This document shows, piece after piece, positions 1 to 8,838 of a stretch of 64,000 nt of DNA; position 1 is the first letter of the stretch; every line of letters starts with the position of its first letter. The notes under the pieces are model-generated. The model did no database searches. It saw only the letters and a program-made list of their open reading frames with translations, and had not been told where the DNA came from. The DNA comes from Acidipropionibacterium acidipropionici (GTDB lineage: Bacteria > Actinomycetota > Actinomycetes > Propionibacteriales > Propionibacteriaceae). The translations under genes were made by a program, and so were the position numbers. The stretch covers positions 2,199,551 through 2,263,550 of the forward strand of contig NZ_CP013126.1 in assembly GCF_001441165.1 (NCBI RefSeq). The letters are read 5' to 3'.

Positions 1-1
1 A

Positions 2-76
2 CTCTTGATGGCGTGGGAAGAGTCCGAGGTGAGCCGCGTCCCGATTCGGAGGGCGACAGTCCGCGCCCCGAGGTGA
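2..76 (+). CDS. Possible 3' end of an upstream gene (partial)
   Basis: A frame open from the window edge ends at TGA 74-76, a few bases before the GTG at 89. The roughly 24 residues (ending RRATVRAPR) show no recognisable motif. It could be the tail of a co-transcribed upstream gene, but so short an open frame is expected by chance in high-GC DNA, so this is weak. Confidence 0.25.
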   Translation, partial: LLMAWEESEVSRVPIRRATVRAPR

Positions 77-88
77 GGTGGTCGGCCG

Positions 89-1462
89 GTGACTGAGGTG
101 TTGTCGAATTCCGCCCTGGTTCTCCTCTTCATCCTCATCGGCGGGGTGTTCTCGGCGGCGGAGATGTCGCTGGTCACGCTGCGCGAGGCACAGGTCCAAC
201 GACTCGTGGCCACCCACGGCGCCCGAGGCCGTGCCATCCAGAGACTGGTCGACGACCCCAACCGGTTCCTGTCATCGGTTCAGATCGGCGTCACCGTGTC
301 CGGCTTCCTGGCCTCGGCCTTCGGCGGTGCCACCCTGTCGACCCACCTGGATCCGGTGCTCATCGGGTGGGGGCTGCCCCCGTCCGTCGCCGCCCCGGTC
401 TCCCTGGTCCTCATCACGGTGGTGATCTCCTACTTCTCCATCGTGCTGGGAGAGCTCACCGCCAAGCGCCTGGCGATGCAGCGGGCCGAGGGGTTCTCCC
501 TTGTGCTGGGCCCGTTCACCAGCGCCATCTCCGTCGTGTTCAAACCGCTCATCCGGTTTCTCGGCTTCTCCACCGATCTTGCCGTGCGTGTCCTGGGCGG
601 CGACCCCGGGGCGGCGCGTCAGGAGGTCACCGAGGAGGAGCTCAGATCGATGGTGGTCTCCTCGGCGAGCCTCGGCAAGGAGGAGCGCCGGATCCTCGAC
701 GAGGTCTTCGACGCCGGTGAGAAATCGCTGCGCGAGGTGATGGTGCCGCGCACCGAGGTCGATTTCCTGAACGGCTCGATGACCGCCGCACAGGCCGCCG
801 CCGTGGTCCGCGACGGCTCCCACTCGCGATATCCGGTCACCGACGGGTCGGTCGACCAGATCGCCGGGTTCATCCATGTGCGCGACCTGCTGGTCCTCGA
901 TCCTGCCGAGCGGCACGCCAAGGTCGTCCAGCTGGTCCGCCCGGTGGTGTCCCTGCCCGATTCCGTGCTCCTGCTCAAGGCCCTGTCGGAGCTCCGTCGG
1001 CGCCAGGCCAATCTCGCGATGGTGCTGGACGAGTACGGCGGCACGGCGGGCATCGTCACCATGGAGGACCTCGTGGAGGAGATCGTCGGCGACATCACCG
1101 ACGAGTACGACACCGTCGCTCCGACCGACGCGCTGCACGCCCGACTGCGCGACATCGACGGTCTCATGACGCTGGAGGAGTTCGGCGACCGGGTCGGGCT
1201 GGTGCTGCCGGAGGGCCCCTACGACACGGTCGCGGGATACTTCATGTCCCAATCCGGCCAGGTCCCGGTCAAAGGTGCGAAGATCAGCGTGCATCTGGAG
1301 AGCGCGGACGCGATGGCCGAGCAGCAGGACGAGGAACCGGAGCCGAATGTGGAGATGACAGTCACCGAGGTCGACGGTCGGCGGGCCTCCTGGTTGGATC
1401 TGCGCCGCATCGAGGCGACGCCGGCCCCATCGGTCGACGACGGGTCGGAGCGACGGCCGTGA
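89..1462 (+). CDS. CNNM/CorC-type membrane protein with CBS pair
   Basis: A 457-residue integral membrane protein of the family once called 'hemolysin', now linked to Mg2+/Co2+ efflux or homeostasis. The N-terminal half is a DUF21/CNNM domain with hydrophobic segments near residues 9-30, 60-80 and 98-125, including the GELTAKR stretch usual in the family. A cytosolic CBS pair follows (about 220-342; 'MVPRTEVDFL' and 'LDEYGGTAGIVTMEDLVEEI' are textbook CBS signatures), then a CorC_HlyC domain to the C-terminus. The start is GTG at 89. The stop overlaps the next gene's GTG (GTGA), so the two are translationally coupled. The family is clear; the transported ion is not shown by the sequence. Confidence 0.9.
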   Translation: MTEVLSNSALVLLFILIGGVFSAAEMSLVTLREAQVQRLVATHGARGRAIQRLVDDPNRFLSSVQIGVTVSGFLASAFGGATLSTHLDPVLIGWGLPPSVAAPVSLVLITVVISYFSIVLGELTAKRLAMQRAEGFSLVLGPFTSAISVVFKPLIRFLGFSTDLAVRVLGGDPGAARQEVTEEELRSMVVSSASLGKEERRILDEVFDAGEKSLREVMVPRTEVDFLNGSMTAAQAAAVVRDGSHSRYPVTDGSVDQIAGFIHVRDLLVLDPAERHAKVVQLVRPVVSLPDSVLLLKALSELRRRQANLAMVLDEYGGTAGIVTMEDLVEEIVGDITDEYDTVAPTDALHARLRDIDGLMTLEEFGDRVGLVLPEGPYDTVAGYFMSQSGQVPVKGAKISVHLESADAMAEQQDEEPEPNVEMTVTEVDGRRASWLDLRRIEATPAPSVDDGSERRP

Positions 1463-2694
1463 CCACGACCGGGATGCGCGGCCCCGACCCGGACGGGTCG
1501 CAGCTGCTCACCGGGCCGGCCGTGGAGAACCTTCTGCGCGCCGCCGTCGACCATGCCGGGGGACAGCTGGAGAGCTGGCGGCTGGATCACGTCGACGCCA
1601 ACCCCGGCCGCTCCACCACGGCCACCTACCAGGCCGTGGTCCGGTGGCCCTACGGCACCCGCCCGGAACTGCTGGGGGTGAGCGCGCGAAGCGCCGGGCC
1701 CGTGACCAGCGACACGAGGGCCGAGATCTTCGCCGACGGGGACCGCGAGGTCGCGGTGTGGCTGTACCCCGATGATCCCGACCTGCCCGGTCTGGCCACC
1801 GCCGCCTACCCGGAGCGGATGGCCGATCTCATCACACGGCTCGGCCTGGTGGGCCGCCCCGTGAGCCCGGCCCAGGTGAGCCTCCACATGATCGGCTACC
1901 GGCCGCGGCGGCGGGCGGTGCTGAGGGTCGACGTCACCGATCCGCGGCGCACCTTCTACGTCAAGGTGCTGCGCGACAGGCTCTTCGACGAGATCCTCGC
2001 CCGGCACCGGATCCTGCTGCGCGGCGGGGTCCCGTCGCCGATCGTGGCCGGCACCACCGACGACAACCTGCTCATCCTCGCCGAGCTGCCCGGCCGGCCG
2101 CTGGCGAAGGCGATCTTCGACCCGGTGGAGCCCTGCACCGCCGACGACCTCATCGACGTCCTGGACACCATGCCGGCCGAGGTCGCCGCGCTGGAGCGGC
2201 GCCCGCCCTGGACCGACGCGGTCGACCACTACTCCCAGATGGTCTCGGCCGCCCTTCCCTCCCAGGCGGGGCGGTTGGGGTGGATGTCCTCGATGATCGT
2301 CCAGGGGCTCGCCCCGGTGCCCCCCGGTGACGAGGCCACCCACGGCGACTTCCACGAGGGCCAGGTGCACGTCGCCGACGGCCGGGTCTGCGGGGTCCTC
2401 GACGTCGACACGATCGGGCCGGGACGCCGCGCCGATGACCTGGCCTGCATGGTCGCCCACCTGTCCACCGTGCAGCGGATGGACGCCCAGCAGGCGGCAC
2501 GGGTGCATCACCTGATCCGCACCTGGGTGCCGGTCTTCGACGAACGGGTCGATCCCACCGAGCTGAGGCTGCGCGCGGCCGCCGTCATCATCTCCCTGGC
2601 CACCGGGCCGTACCGCGGTCAGGAGCCCCACTGGGAGCGGGAGACGATCGCGATCCTGGACGCCGCGGAGGCCCTCGTCCGACAGGTCTTCTGA
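1459..2694 (+). CDS. APH-fold phosphotransferase family protein
   Basis: A 411-residue protein with the aminoglycoside-phosphotransferase/choline-kinase fold. The catalytic-loop motif HGDFHEGQ begins at about residue 295 (catalytic Asp 297), followed by the metal-binding GVLDVDTIGPG about 20 residues later, the usual Brenner-motif/DxD pair. The N-terminal part carries a 'TFYVKVLR' strand-lysine consistent with the ATP-binding Lys. It overlaps the preceding CBS-protein gene by four bases. Many actinobacteria carry such kinases without a known substrate, and nothing here identifies the acceptor. An antibiotic-resistance role should not be assumed. Confidence 0.8.
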   Translation: MTTTGMRGPDPDGSQLLTGPAVENLLRAAVDHAGGQLESWRLDHVDANPGRSTTATYQAVVRWPYGTRPELLGVSARSAGPVTSDTRAEIFADGDREVAVWLYPDDPDLPGLATAAYPERMADLITRLGLVGRPVSPAQVSLHMIGYRPRRRAVLRVDVTDPRRTFYVKVLRDRLFDEILARHRILLRGGVPSPIVAGTTDDNLLILAELPGRPLAKAIFDPVEPCTADDLIDVLDTMPAEVAALERRPPWTDAVDHYSQMVSAALPSQAGRLGWMSSMIVQGLAPVPPGDEATHGDFHEGQVHVADGRVCGVLDVDTIGPGRRADDLACMVAHLSTVQRMDAQQAARVHHLIRTWVPVFDERVDPTELRLRAAAVIISLATGPYRGQEPHWERETIAILDAAEALVRQVF

Positions 2695-2715
2695 GGCGCG
2701 TCTGACCACCAATAT

Positions 2716-2731
2716 GTGACGATCTGGTCAC
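2716..2731. promoter_or_regulatory. GTGAC-N6-GTCAC palindrome (candidate operator)
   Basis: A 16-bp palindrome with perfect 5-bp arms (GTGAC GATCTG GTCAC) about 50 bp upstream of the -10-like TACAGT of the nucleoside importer. An almost identical site lies at 19979-19994 before the prd operon. Confidence 0.45.
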
Positions 2732-2781
2732 GGCTTCCCCCGGATACGACGTTCCGGGAGCTACGGAGGGTGGAAGGGGCC

Positions 2782-2787
2782 TACAGT
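2782..2787 (+). promoter_or_regulatory. Candidate -10 box of nucleoside importer operon
   Basis: TACAGT lies 76 nt upstream of the GTG start at 2864, which has its own strong AGGAGG at 2852-2857. No clear -35 is seen. The transcript would have a 5' leader of about 70 nt. Confidence 0.4.
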
Positions 2788-2863
2788 GTGGACCGCCCGG
2801 CTCGAGGATCGCCCCTCGAGCGGACATCCAGACCAGCAGATGTTCTGCTTCAGGAGGCATCCC

Positions 2864-3976
2864 GTGAAGAAGTCACTCACCGCGGTCGCGGCTGTCATCT
2901 CAGCCATGGCCCTGTCCCTGTCGGCCTGTGCCCAGGCCCCCGACGAGTCCGGGGGCTCCAGCGCATCGGCCACCGGTTCCTCGTCCCAGGCCGCAGGCAG
3001 CGGCAGTTTCAAGGCCTGCATGGTCTCGGACTCCGCCGGATTCACCGACAAGTCGTTCAACCAGACCTCCCTGGCGGGTCTGACGAAGGCCGCCTCGGAC
3101 CTCAAGGTGAGCACCGCGAAGGTCGAGTCCAAGGATGACAAGGACTACGCGGTCAACATCCAGTCCATGATCGACGCCAAGTGCACGATGATCGTCTCGG
3201 TCGGCTTCCTTCTGGAGAACGCCACCGTCGCCGCGGCCAAGGCGAACCCGGATGTGAACTTCGCGATCGTCGACTCCCAGCCCGCGAACGCCCCGAAGAA
3301 CCTCAAGCCGCTGATCTTCAACACCGCCGAGTCCTCCTTCGAGGCCGGCTACCTCGCCGCTTCGATGACGAAGTCCGGCAAGGTCGGCACCTTCGGCGGC
3401 CAGAAGATCCCCACCGTGACGATCTTCATGGACGGCTTCGCCCAGGGCGTCGACTACTACAACACCCAGAAGAAGAAGTCGGTCCAGGTGCTGGGCTGGG
3501 ACGCCAAGAAGCAGGACGGCCAGTTCGTCCCGCAGCCGAACCCGTTCCAGAACGTGGCCGGCGGCAAGACCACGGCTCAGACGCTGGTCAACCAGGGCGC
3601 TGACATCGTCCTGCCGGTGGCCGGCAACGCGGGCAACGGCGCTCTGCAGGTCGTGAAGTCCTCGGGCGGCAAGGTCAACGCGATCTGGGTCGACGCCGAC
3701 GGGTGCGATACCCAGCCGACCTACTGCTCCAGCATCATCACCTCGGTGTACAAGGGCATGGACGTCGCCGTCTACGACGCCATCAAGGCCGCCAAGGACG
3801 GCAACTTCACGGGCGATCCCTACGTCGGATCCCTCAAGGACGGCGGCACCGGGCTGTCCCCGTTCCACACCTTCGACTCGAAGGTCCCGGCCGATCTGAA
3901 GTCGGAGCTGAACGCGATCAAGGCCGACATCGCGTCCGGGAAGATCAAGATCACCTCGACTGCTCAGCCCAAGTGA
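2864..3976 (+). CDS. BMP/PnrA-family nucleoside-binding lipoprotein
   Basis: A 370-residue substrate-binding lipoprotein of a nucleoside ABC importer. The start is GTG 2864, chosen because AGGAGG lies 6 bases upstream and it gives a canonical signal peptide (MKKS..., hydrophobic core, lipobox LSAC with the lipid-carrying Cys22). The mature chain has the BMP-domain features 'DKSFNQTSLAGL', 'FEAGYLAA' and 'MDGFAQGVDYYN'. It is followed by an ATPase and two permeases on the same strand and then cytidine deaminase, which supports a nucleoside ligand. A strong hairpin separates it from the ATPase gene and may keep its mRNA more abundant. Which nucleosides it binds cannot be read from the sequence. 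Confidence 0.88.
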   Translation: MKKSLTAVAAVISAMALSLSACAQAPDESGGSSASATGSSSQAAGSGSFKACMVSDSAGFTDKSFNQTSLAGLTKAASDLKVSTAKVESKDDKDYAVNIQSMIDAKCTMIVSVGFLLENATVAAAKANPDVNFAIVDSQPANAPKNLKPLIFNTAESSFEAGYLAASMTKSGKVGTFGGQKIPTVTIFMDGFAQGVDYYNTQKKKSVQVLGWDAKKQDGQFVPQPNPFQNVAGGKTTAQTLVNQGADIVLPVAGNAGNGALQVVKSSGGKVNAIWVDADGCDTQPTYCSSIITSVYKGMDVAVYDAIKAAKDGNFTGDPYVGSLKDGGTGLSPFHTFDSKVPADLKSELNAIKADIASGKIKITSTAQPK

Positions 3977-3982
3977 TCAGAT

Positions 3983-4020
3983 GGCGGGAGCCCGGGGACG
4001 ATGTCCTCGTGGCTCCCGCC
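3983..4020 (+). terminator. Intercistronic stem-loop after the binding-protein gene
   Basis: GGCGGGAGCC (3983-3992) pairs perfectly with GGCTCCCGCC (4011-4020). The inner bases CGGGGAC/GTCCTCG extend the stem to about 17 bp around a 3-nt loop, with one bulged base. No U-tract follows. It lies between the lipoprotein stop and the ATPase start, so partial termination or 3'-end protection is more likely than full termination. Confidence 0.6.
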
Positions 4021-4058
4021 GCGTCTGTGCGTCGCACGTCGATGTGGAAGGAAATCTC

Positions 4059-5660
4059 GTGACAAGCGCCACCACCCAGGAGTCGGGGGTCGCGGCTCCC
4101 GTCGCCGAAGGGCTGAGCCTGCGCGGCATCACCAAACGGTTCGGCACCCTGACCGCCAACGATCACATCGACCTGGACATCGTGCCCGGGCGGATCCACT
4201 GCCTGCTGGGGGAGAACGGGGCCGGCAAGTCCACCCTGATGAACATCCTCTACGGGCTGTTGGACGCCGACGAGGGGACCGTCCACATCGACGGCCGGCC
4301 TCAGCACTTCGGTAATCCGAAACAGGCGATGGCCGCCGGCATCGGGATGGTGCACCAGCACTTCATGCTGGTCGACGTCTTCACCGTCGCCGAGAACATC
4401 ATTCTGGGCCGTGAGCCCTCCCGCGCCGGGGTGCTGAACATGCGCCGGGCGCGCCAGAGGGTCCGCGAGCTGTCGGACCGCTACCACCTCGATGTCACGC
4501 CGGACGCGGTGGTGGAGAATCTGCCGGTCGGCGTCCAGCAGCGCGTCGAGATCCTCAAGTCCCTGGCCAACGACGCCAAATACCTCATCTTCGACGAGCC
4601 CACCGCGGTGCTCACCCCGCAGGAGATCGACGAACTCATGGCGGTGATGCGCGCTCTGCGTGACGAGGGGCGCGCCATCGTCTTCATCACCCACAAGCTC
4701 CGGGAGGTTCAGGCGATCGCCGATGACATCACCGTCATCCGCCGCGGCAAGGTCGTCGGCACCGCCTCCCCGAAGGATCCCGAAGGCAGGCTGGCCGAGC
4801 TGATGGTCGGCCGCGCGGTGAGCCTGCGGGTCTCCAAGGGGGCGGCGAAGATCGGCGAGCCGCGCCTGGAGATCGATCACCTCACGGTGGCCGACCCCAC
4901 CGGTGCGGTGATGGTCGACGACGTCAGCCTGGAGGTGCACGGGGGCGAGATCCTCTGCATCGCCGGCGTCCAGGGCAATGGGCAGACCGAACTGGCGGAG
5001 GCCCTGCTGGGGACGTCGCGGCCCACCTCGGGAGCCATCCGGATCGACGGTCGCCAGACCGCGCACATGGACCCCGGGGACACCATCGCGGCCGGTCTGG
5101 GATTCGTGCCCGAGGACCGGCAGCGCGGCGGTTTCGTCGGCGGGTTCACTGTCGCCGAGAACCTGGTCATCAACCATCTGGGGCAGTACACCCGCGCCGG
5201 CAACCTCAACCTGTCGCGGATCCACACCAATGCCAAGGAACGGGTTGAGGAGTTCGACATCCGCACCCCGTCGGTGGACCTGCCGGTCTCCTCCCTGTCG
5301 GGGGGCAACCAGCAGAAGGTCGTCCTGGCGCGGGAGCTCTCGCGTTCCCTGTCGGTCCTGGTGGCCTCCCAGCCCACCCGCGGTGTGGACGTCGGCGCCG
5401 TGGAGTTCCTGCACGGCCGGCTGGTCGCCGAGCGCGACAAGGGCACCGCGGTGCTCATCGTCTCCACCGAGCTCGATGAGATCGAGGCCCTGGCCGATCG
5501 CATCGCCGTGATGTACCGGGGCCGGATCGTCGGCATCGTCGACGCCGGCACTCCGCGCGAGGTGCTGGGCCTCATGATGGCGGGATTCAGCCACGAGGAG
5601 GCCGTGGCGAGCCTGCGGACCGATGACAAGAAGGAGGGTGCTGACGATGAGCAGCACTGA
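4059..5660 (+). CDS. Nucleoside ABC transporter, double ATP-binding protein
   Basis: A 533-residue cytoplasmic ATPase with two tandem ABC domains in the RbsA/NupO arrangement. The first has a standard Walker A (GENGAGKST, residues 51-59), Walker B DEPTAVL and an H-loop (ITHK). The second has a degenerate Walker A (GVQGNGQTE), an intact signature LSGGNQQK and 'SQPTRGVD' in place of EPTRGVD. One strong and one weak ATP site is usual for this subfamily. The GTG start at 4059 has GGAAGGA upstream; ATG 3981 is an alternative but lies inside the hairpin. The 3' end overlaps the first permease gene by 14 bp. Confidence 0.92.
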   Translation: MTSATTQESGVAAPVAEGLSLRGITKRFGTLTANDHIDLDIVPGRIHCLLGENGAGKSTLMNILYGLLDADEGTVHIDGRPQHFGNPKQAMAAGIGMVHQHFMLVDVFTVAENIILGREPSRAGVLNMRRARQRVRELSDRYHLDVTPDAVVENLPVGVQQRVEILKSLANDAKYLIFDEPTAVLTPQEIDELMAVMRALRDEGRAIVFITHKLREVQAIADDITVIRRGKVVGTASPKDPEGRLAELMVGRAVSLRVSKGAAKIGEPRLEIDHLTVADPTGAVMVDDVSLEVHGGEILCIAGVQGNGQTELAEALLGTSRPTSGAIRIDGRQTAHMDPGDTIAAGLGFVPEDRQRGGFVGGFTVAENLVINHLGQYTRAGNLNLSRIHTNAKERVEEFDIRTPSVDLPVSSLSGGNQQKVVLARELSRSLSVLVASQPTRGVDVGAVEFLHGRLVAERDKGTAVLIVSTELDEIEALADRIAVMYRGRIVGIVDAGTPREVLGLMMAGFSHEEAVASLRTDDKKEGADDEQH

Positions 5661-6960
5661 CGAGCCCGGATCCCCGGACCCGGCGTCCGAGGAATCCCCG
5701 GCGCCTCTCGACGAGACCATCATCGAGGAGATCTCCACCGATGAGCCGGTGACCAGCCATGAGGCGGCCGCGGTCCAGGAGGAGAAGGCCCGGCGCGGAT
5801 TCCCGTGGAACGACGTCTGGGTGACGGTGGCCGCCTTCGTGCTGGCCTTCATCGTCTCCGCGATCGTCATGGTCGCCGCCGACCCCGACATCTCGAAGGA
5901 GTGGAGCTACCTGTTCTCCCGTCCCGATGCGCTGCGGGACTCCTGGGCGAAGGTGTCGGAGGCCTATGTGGCGCTGTTCCAGGGGGCCTTCGGATCGTGG
6001 GGCGCGATCACCGGCACGACCGCCCAGGCGGCCCCGCTGATCTGCGGCGGCCTGGCCATCGGACTGGGCTTCAAGGCGGGACTGTTCAACATCGGCGGCC
6101 AGGGTCAGGCCATCGCCGGGGCGACGATGGCGGCCTGGGTCGGATTCAACTTCCATTCTCTGCCGCTGGTGCCGCATCTGGTGCTGGCGATGCTCGCCGG
6201 TCTGCTCGGCGGAGCGGTGTGGGGAGGCATCGCCGGCGTCCTCAAGGCCCGGGCCGGCGCCAATGAGGTGATCGTCACGATCATGCTCAATTACGTCGCC
6301 TCCGGCCTGCTGGCCTGGCTGCTCACCACCAAGGCATTCCAGATGCCCGGCCGCACCGATCCGATCGCCCCGGTGGTCGACTGGAACGCGACCTTCCCGC
6401 GGCTGGCCGGCTCGCAGCTTCATCTGGGATTCTTCATCGCCCTGCTGCTGGCGGTGGGCACCTGGTGGCTGCTCGACCGCACCCGGCTGGGCTTCCAGAT
6501 CAAGGCCGTGGGCGCCAACCCGCGCGCCTCGGCCACCGCCGGCATGAACGTCGCCACGATCACGGCGGTCACGATGATCATCTCGGGCGCCCTGGCCGGA
6601 TTTGCCGGCGTCGAGGTGGCCCTGGGGCCGATCTCGGGGGCCACCCCGACCCAGCTGTCCATCGGCCTGGTCGGTTCGATCGGATTCGACGCGATCACCG
6701 TCGCCCTGCTGGGCCGCTCGCGGCCCTTCGGGACCGTCCTCGCCGGCCTGTTCTGGGGCGCCATGAGCCAGGGCGGACTGAGAATGCAGGCCCTGGCGCA
6801 GACCTCGTTGGACCTGGTGAGCGTGATCCAGGCCGTCATCGTGATGTTCGTGGCCGCCCCGATGCTGGTCAAGACCGTGCTCCCCTTCCTCAAGACGGCG
6901 CGGGAGAAGCGGCGCAGGACCGCGGCGGGCTCCGACTCGAAGAAGGGAGCGCTGGCATGA
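5647..6960 (+). CDS. Nucleoside ABC transporter permease 1
   Basis: A 437-residue membrane permease of the BPD_transp_2 family. A charged, Glu/Asp-rich cytoplasmic N-terminus of about 55 residues precedes roughly ten hydrophobic segments. The stretch 'GLGFKAGLFNIGGQGQ' is the typical substrate-path motif of these permeases, and 'GANPRASATAGMNV' is the coupling loop that contacts the ATPase. ATG 5647 follows AAGGAGGGTG and overlaps the ATPase gene. The end overlaps the next permease by ATGA. It should form a heterodimer with permease 2. Confidence 0.9.
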   Translation: MSSTDEPGSPDPASEESPAPLDETIIEEISTDEPVTSHEAAAVQEEKARRGFPWNDVWVTVAAFVLAFIVSAIVMVAADPDISKEWSYLFSRPDALRDSWAKVSEAYVALFQGAFGSWGAITGTTAQAAPLICGGLAIGLGFKAGLFNIGGQGQAIAGATMAAWVGFNFHSLPLVPHLVLAMLAGLLGGAVWGGIAGVLKARAGANEVIVTIMLNYVASGLLAWLLTTKAFQMPGRTDPIAPVVDWNATFPRLAGSQLHLGFFIALLLAVGTWWLLDRTRLGFQIKAVGANPRASATAGMNVATITAVTMIISGALAGFAGVEVALGPISGATPTQLSIGLVGSIGFDAITVALLGRSRPFGTVLAGLFWGAMSQGGLRMQALAQTSLDLVSVIQAVIVMFVAAPMLVKTVLPFLKTAREKRRRTAAGSDSKKGALA

Positions 6961-8318
6961 CGCCGCGCGACGTCCGCCTGCCCAGGCCGACCGAGACCGA
7001 TCCCGCCGAGGCCGGCATCGAACTGCCCCCCGACGTCCGCCAGCCCCCCGCCGAGGAGGTGACGCCGACCTACCTGGAGTCCCGGGAGGCGCGCACCCAC
7101 AGGCTGTCGACGTCGGTGCTCATCGGTCTGATGGCCGTGATCCTGCTGTGGCTGGTCTCGATGACCACCGGCAAGGCGCATTTCGGGTTCGGCGACAACC
7201 TGGCGGGCCAGGCCCTTGGAACGTTGACCATTCCGGGGATGCCGACCGTGCTGGTCTGCGGGCTGCTGTGCGCCGCCGCCGCCGTCGCCTTCTTCCTCGG
7301 GCGTTCCCGCAGAGCGATCTCGGCGAGTGCCGGGACGGTGGCCGGGATCACCATCATCATCGGCTTCCTCACCTGGGCGGCGGCCGGCCACGCCCTTCCC
7401 TTCCAGGTCTCCAGCCAGTTCCAGGGCACCATCTCACTGGCCACCCCGCTCATCCTCGGCGCCCTGTGCGGCGTGATGTGCGAACGCTCCGGGGTGGTCA
7501 ACGTCGCCATCGAGGGGCAGATGCTCAGCGCAGCCTTCGCGGCGGCACTGGTCGGGTCGATGACCCACTCCATCGCCGCGGCGATGGTCGCCGGCATGAT
7601 CGCAGGCCTGCTGATGGGCGCCCTGCTGGCCCTGTTCACCATCAAGTACCTGGTCGACGAGGTGGTCATGGGCGTGGTGGTGAATCTCTTCGCCACCGGA
7701 CTCACCGGATTCCTCTACAACCAGCTGATGGGTCAGGACACCGAGCACTACAACACCGCCCCGATCATGGATCCGATCGCCATCCCCGGGCTGTCGAAGA
7801 TCCCCTTCCTCGGGCCCGTGCTCTTCGACCAGACGATCCTGGTCTACATCGCGATCTGCTGCATCCCGCTGGTCTACTTCCTGCTGTGGCACACCAGCTG
7901 GGGGCTGCGCATCCGCTCCGTCGGGGAACACCCAGAGGCCGCCGACACGGTCGGTATCTCGGTGGTCGGGATCCGCTGGTCGGCCGTGCTGGCCGGAGGC
8001 CTGCTGGCCGGTCTGGGCGGCGCCTACTTCACCATCGGCACGGTGGGATCCTTCTCCAAGGACATCACCGTCGGCAACGGCTTCATCGCCCTGGCGGCGC
8101 TCATCATGGGCCGATGGAGGCCCGGGCTGGCGGCGGTCATGGCGCTGTTCTTCAGCTTCGTGACCCAGCTGTCCACCGAGCTCGGGCCGCTCGGCACCCC
8201 GATGCCCAGCCAGTTCCTTCTGCTGCTGCCCTATGTCGCCACCATCGTGGCGGTGGCCGGGCTGGTCGGCAAGGTGCGGGGCCCCGCCGCGGACGGGGAC
8301 CCCTTCATCAAGGACTGA
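6957..8318 (+). CDS. Nucleoside ABC transporter permease 2
   Basis: A 453-residue partner permease of the same family. The N-terminal 60 residues are hydrophilic, followed by about ten hydrophobic segments, 'ERSGVVNVAIEGQML' (the family motif) and 'GEHPEAADTVGISV' (the coupling loop). The ATG at 6957 overlaps the stop of permease 1 (ATGA), so translation is coupled. Cytidine deaminase starts 17 bp after the stop, so import and first catabolic step are probably on one message. Confidence 0.9.
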   Translation: MTPRDVRLPRPTETDPAEAGIELPPDVRQPPAEEVTPTYLESREARTHRLSTSVLIGLMAVILLWLVSMTTGKAHFGFGDNLAGQALGTLTIPGMPTVLVCGLLCAAAAVAFFLGRSRRAISASAGTVAGITIIIGFLTWAAAGHALPFQVSSQFQGTISLATPLILGALCGVMCERSGVVNVAIEGQMLSAAFAAALVGSMTHSIAAAMVAGMIAGLLMGALLALFTIKYLVDEVVMGVVVNLFATGLTGFLYNQLMGQDTEHYNTAPIMDPIAIPGLSKIPFLGPVLFDQTILVYIAICCIPLVYFLLWHTSWGLRIRSVGEHPEAADTVGISVVGIRWSAVLAGGLLAGLGGAYFTIGTVGSFSKDITVGNGFIALAALIMGRWRPGLAAVMALFFSFVTQLSTELGPLGTPMPSQFLLLLPYVATIVAVAGLVGKVRGPAADGDPFIKD

Positions 8319-8335
8319 GGCCGGCAAGGACTGAG

Positions 8336-8737
8336 ATGGACGCACAGATCGACTGGCAGGAGCTGCACGTCGCGGCCCTTCGGATGACCCGGCTCTCCTA
8401 TGCCCCGTACTCGCACTATCCGGTCGGCGCCGCGGGACTGGTCGACGACGGCCGGATCGTCTGCGGATGCAATGTGGAGAACGCCGGATACGGGGTGACG
8501 CTGTGCGCCGAGTGCGGCCTCATCAGCGACCTGGTCGCCGGAGGCGGAGGGCGCCTGGTGGCGTTCTGCTGCGTCGACGCCGAGGGTGCGACGATCATGC
8601 CGTGCGGGCGGTGCCGCCAGCTGTTGTGGGAACATGGTGGCCCCGAGCTCGCGGTCTCCACGCCGGCCGGGGTGCAGTCGATGGACCTGGTGCTGCCCCA
8701 GGCCTTCGGCGTCGACGACCTGAGGCGGGACCGCTGA
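8336..8737 (+). CDS. cdd: Cytidine deaminase
   Basis: A 133-residue zinc enzyme converting cytidine and deoxycytidine to uridine and deoxyuridine with release of ammonia, in the cytoplasm. The catalytic set is complete: NVENAGYG substrate loop, C57-A-E59 (zinc ligand and proton-shuttle Glu) and P-C90-GR-C93 (remaining zinc ligands). Length matches the homotetrameric class. It closes the nucleoside-import operon. In M. tuberculosis cdd (Rv3315c) sits near deoD and pmmB, which also occur in this window. Confidence 0.93.
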   Translation: MDAQIDWQELHVAALRMTRLSYAPYSHYPVGAAGLVDDGRIVCGCNVENAGYGVTLCAECGLISDLVAGGGGRLVAFCCVDAEGATIMPCGRCRQLLWEHGGPELAVSTPAGVQSMDLVLPQAFGVDDLRRDR

Positions 8738-8765
8738 CCCGGCCTCAGGCAGAGCCGTCCTGATG

Positions 8766-8805
8766 CAGCACTGTTCCGAGACAGCACTGTTCCGAGACAG
8801 CACTG
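8766..8805. repeat. 16-bp tandem repeat, 2.5 copies
   Basis: The unit CAGCACTGTTCCGAGA occurs at 8766-8781 and 8782-8797, with a third partial copy starting at 8798. It fills the gap between cytidine deaminase and the RNase H gene and could be an operator cluster or neutral slippage. Confidence 0.7.
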
Positions 8806-8838
8806 CGCTAAGTCGTCACGACAGAACCGGGAGATCCG

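Noticed and set aside
1459-2694. Aminoglycoside resistance gene
   Set aside because: Only the general APH kinase fold is supported. Context (CBS membrane protein, core genome) gives no sign of resistance or mobility.
3951-5891. 646-codon minus-strand frame across the ABC ATPase gene
   Set aside because: Same codon-bias shadow. The plus-strand ATPase has complete Walker and signature motifs.
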